In this document: positions 5,635-6,208 of the stretch, one piece after another | Position numbering within the stretch: the stretch's first letter is position 1 | Layout: every line of letters begins with the position of its first letter | Origin: Candidatus Latescibacterota bacterium | GTDB taxonomy: Bacteria; Krumholzibacteriota; Krumholzibacteriia; Krumholzibacteriales; WJIX01 | Assembly: GCA_030643145.1 (NCBI GenBank) | Contig: DAOWMJ010000119.1 | Coordinates: forward strand, 1 to 6,208 | DNA: 6,208 bases | Reading direction: 5' to 3' | Notes under the pieces: model-generated | Seen by the model: only the letters and a program-made list of their open reading frames with translations | Databases searched by the model: none | What the model was told of the DNA's origin: nothing | Made by a program: the position numbers and the translations under genes

Positions 5635-6208
5635 ATAAGGACAGCTAAAAGGGTAATAGAAGAAATTGAAGAGCTTCTTTTAGATGATAAATATGAGGAA
5701 GCATTAAAGCTTGTTAACCAAAAAGCTCTCGCGTTAACTAAAAACCTTTCCTTATCTTCGTTTCACAAACGGCTTCTTCTGCTAATTGCCAAGGTATATT
5801 GCTTAAAGGGGAAGCATAAGGAATTTAATCTATATTTATCCAGATTCGAATCACTTTACTCTGATAACGAGAGTAATGTTGATTATATCATACTTAAATA
5901 TTACAAACTCATATTGGATGGTAGCACCCGCCAGGCAATAGATTTTCTTAATTTATCTCTTAAGGAGAAATGGCCAGAGGAAGAGAATATAAAATTAGCC
6001 TTTTATTTAGGAAAGGCCCGTTTTTGGAATGGTGAGTATTTTAAAGCTACCCAGTGTTTTCAGAGGTCACATAGTTATTATCTTGCGAATTCCGATTATA
6101 ATATGCTTGGACATACTTTGTATATGATGGGATATGTTGCTTTCCAGAGAAGTTTTTTTGATACGGCAAAGGGTTATTTTGACAAAGCGCTCAATAATTT
6201 CAGGATAG
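5635..6208 (+). CDS. TPR-repeat protein, 3'-partial, apparent non-AUG (ATA) start
   Basis: The frame is open from 5620, after a stop at 5617-5619, to the end of the window: at least 191 residues. No ATG, GTG or TTG occurs near the beginning. The best guess is ATA at 5635, giving (M)RTAKRVIEEIEELLLDDK, a typical amphipathic N-terminus. There is no signal peptide or membrane segment, so it is probably cytoplasmic. Helix pairs with TPR spacing are visible: DDKYEEALKLVNQKALAL (17-34), KLAFYLGKARFWNGEYFKAT (120-139) with CFQRSHSYYLA, and HTLYMMGYVAFQRSFFDTAK (160-179) with GYFDKALNNF. TPR arrays bind proteins or peptides. In many bacteria an N-terminal array like this is joined to a DNA-binding or signalling output domain, which here would lie beyond the window. 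The lack of a standard start could mean a rare AUA start, a mutated start or a sequencing error. Its own promoter (5540) and the upstream exported-protein gene form its visible context. Confidence 0.72.
   Translation, partial: MRTAKRVIEEIEELLLDDKYEEALKLVNQKALALTKNLSLSSFHKRLLLLIAKVYCLKGKHKEFNLYLSRFESLYSDNESNVDYIILKYYKLILDGSTRQAIDFLNLSLKEKWPEEENIKLAFYLGKARFWNGEYFKATQCFQRSHSYYLANSDYNMLGHTLYMMGYVAFQRSFFDTAKGYFDKALNNFRI

Noticed and set aside
1..6208. CRISPR arrays, tRNA or rRNA genes, insertion sequences
   Set aside because: I saw no regularly spaced repeats, cloverleaf-like segments, rRNA-like stretches, transposase motifs or terminal inverted repeats.

Overview
The window looks like a chromosomal segment from a bacterium of the FCB superphylum (Bacteroidetes-like, or one of the related candidate phyla). 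Two things suggest this. The first gene ends in a type-A C-terminal sorting domain with the QNYPNPFNP signature typical of type IX secretion cargo. The M16 protease belongs to the long, two-half, lipoprotein form that I associate with Bacteroidetes-like genomes. The species cannot be named from the sequence. All credible genes lie on the + strand, and none is obviously mobile.

Layout. (1) Bases 1-1587 hold the 3' part of a gingipain-like (C25) exported peptidase, whose N-terminus lies outside the window. It ends at a strong nested-hairpin terminator (1608-1662). (2) Bases 1663-1972 are a 310-bp non-coding leader with a candidate promoter, a small dyad, a bulged hairpin, a 9-bp direct repeat and a good Shine-Dalgarno sequence. 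(3) Bases 1973-4921 encode a complete 982-residue M16 (pitrilysin/insulinase) zinc metalloprotease with a lipoprotein-type signal. (4) Bases 4922-5316 are non-coding and contain a long imperfect dyad abutting a near-consensus promoter (TTGACA, 18 bp, TAAAAT). (5) Bases 5317-5610 encode a 97-residue orphan protein with a clear signal peptide. (6) From about 5635 to the window end runs a TPR-repeat protein with no usual start codon. It has its own candidate promoter, embedded in the tail of the small gene.

How the genes fit together. The first two genes are separate units (terminator between them, separate leader) but both encode envelope or secreted proteolysis functions. The last two form a different module: a small exported protein directly upstream of a cytoplasmic-looking TPR protein, each with its own promoter-like signal. 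This resembles the genetic layout of peptide-signal/TPR-receptor pairs, but only by layout. The TPR gene is cut off by the window, so its effector domain is unknown. The points most worth checking are the apparent loss of the catalytic His in the C25 enzyme, the non-AUG start of the TPR gene, and the small-exported-protein/TPR pair.
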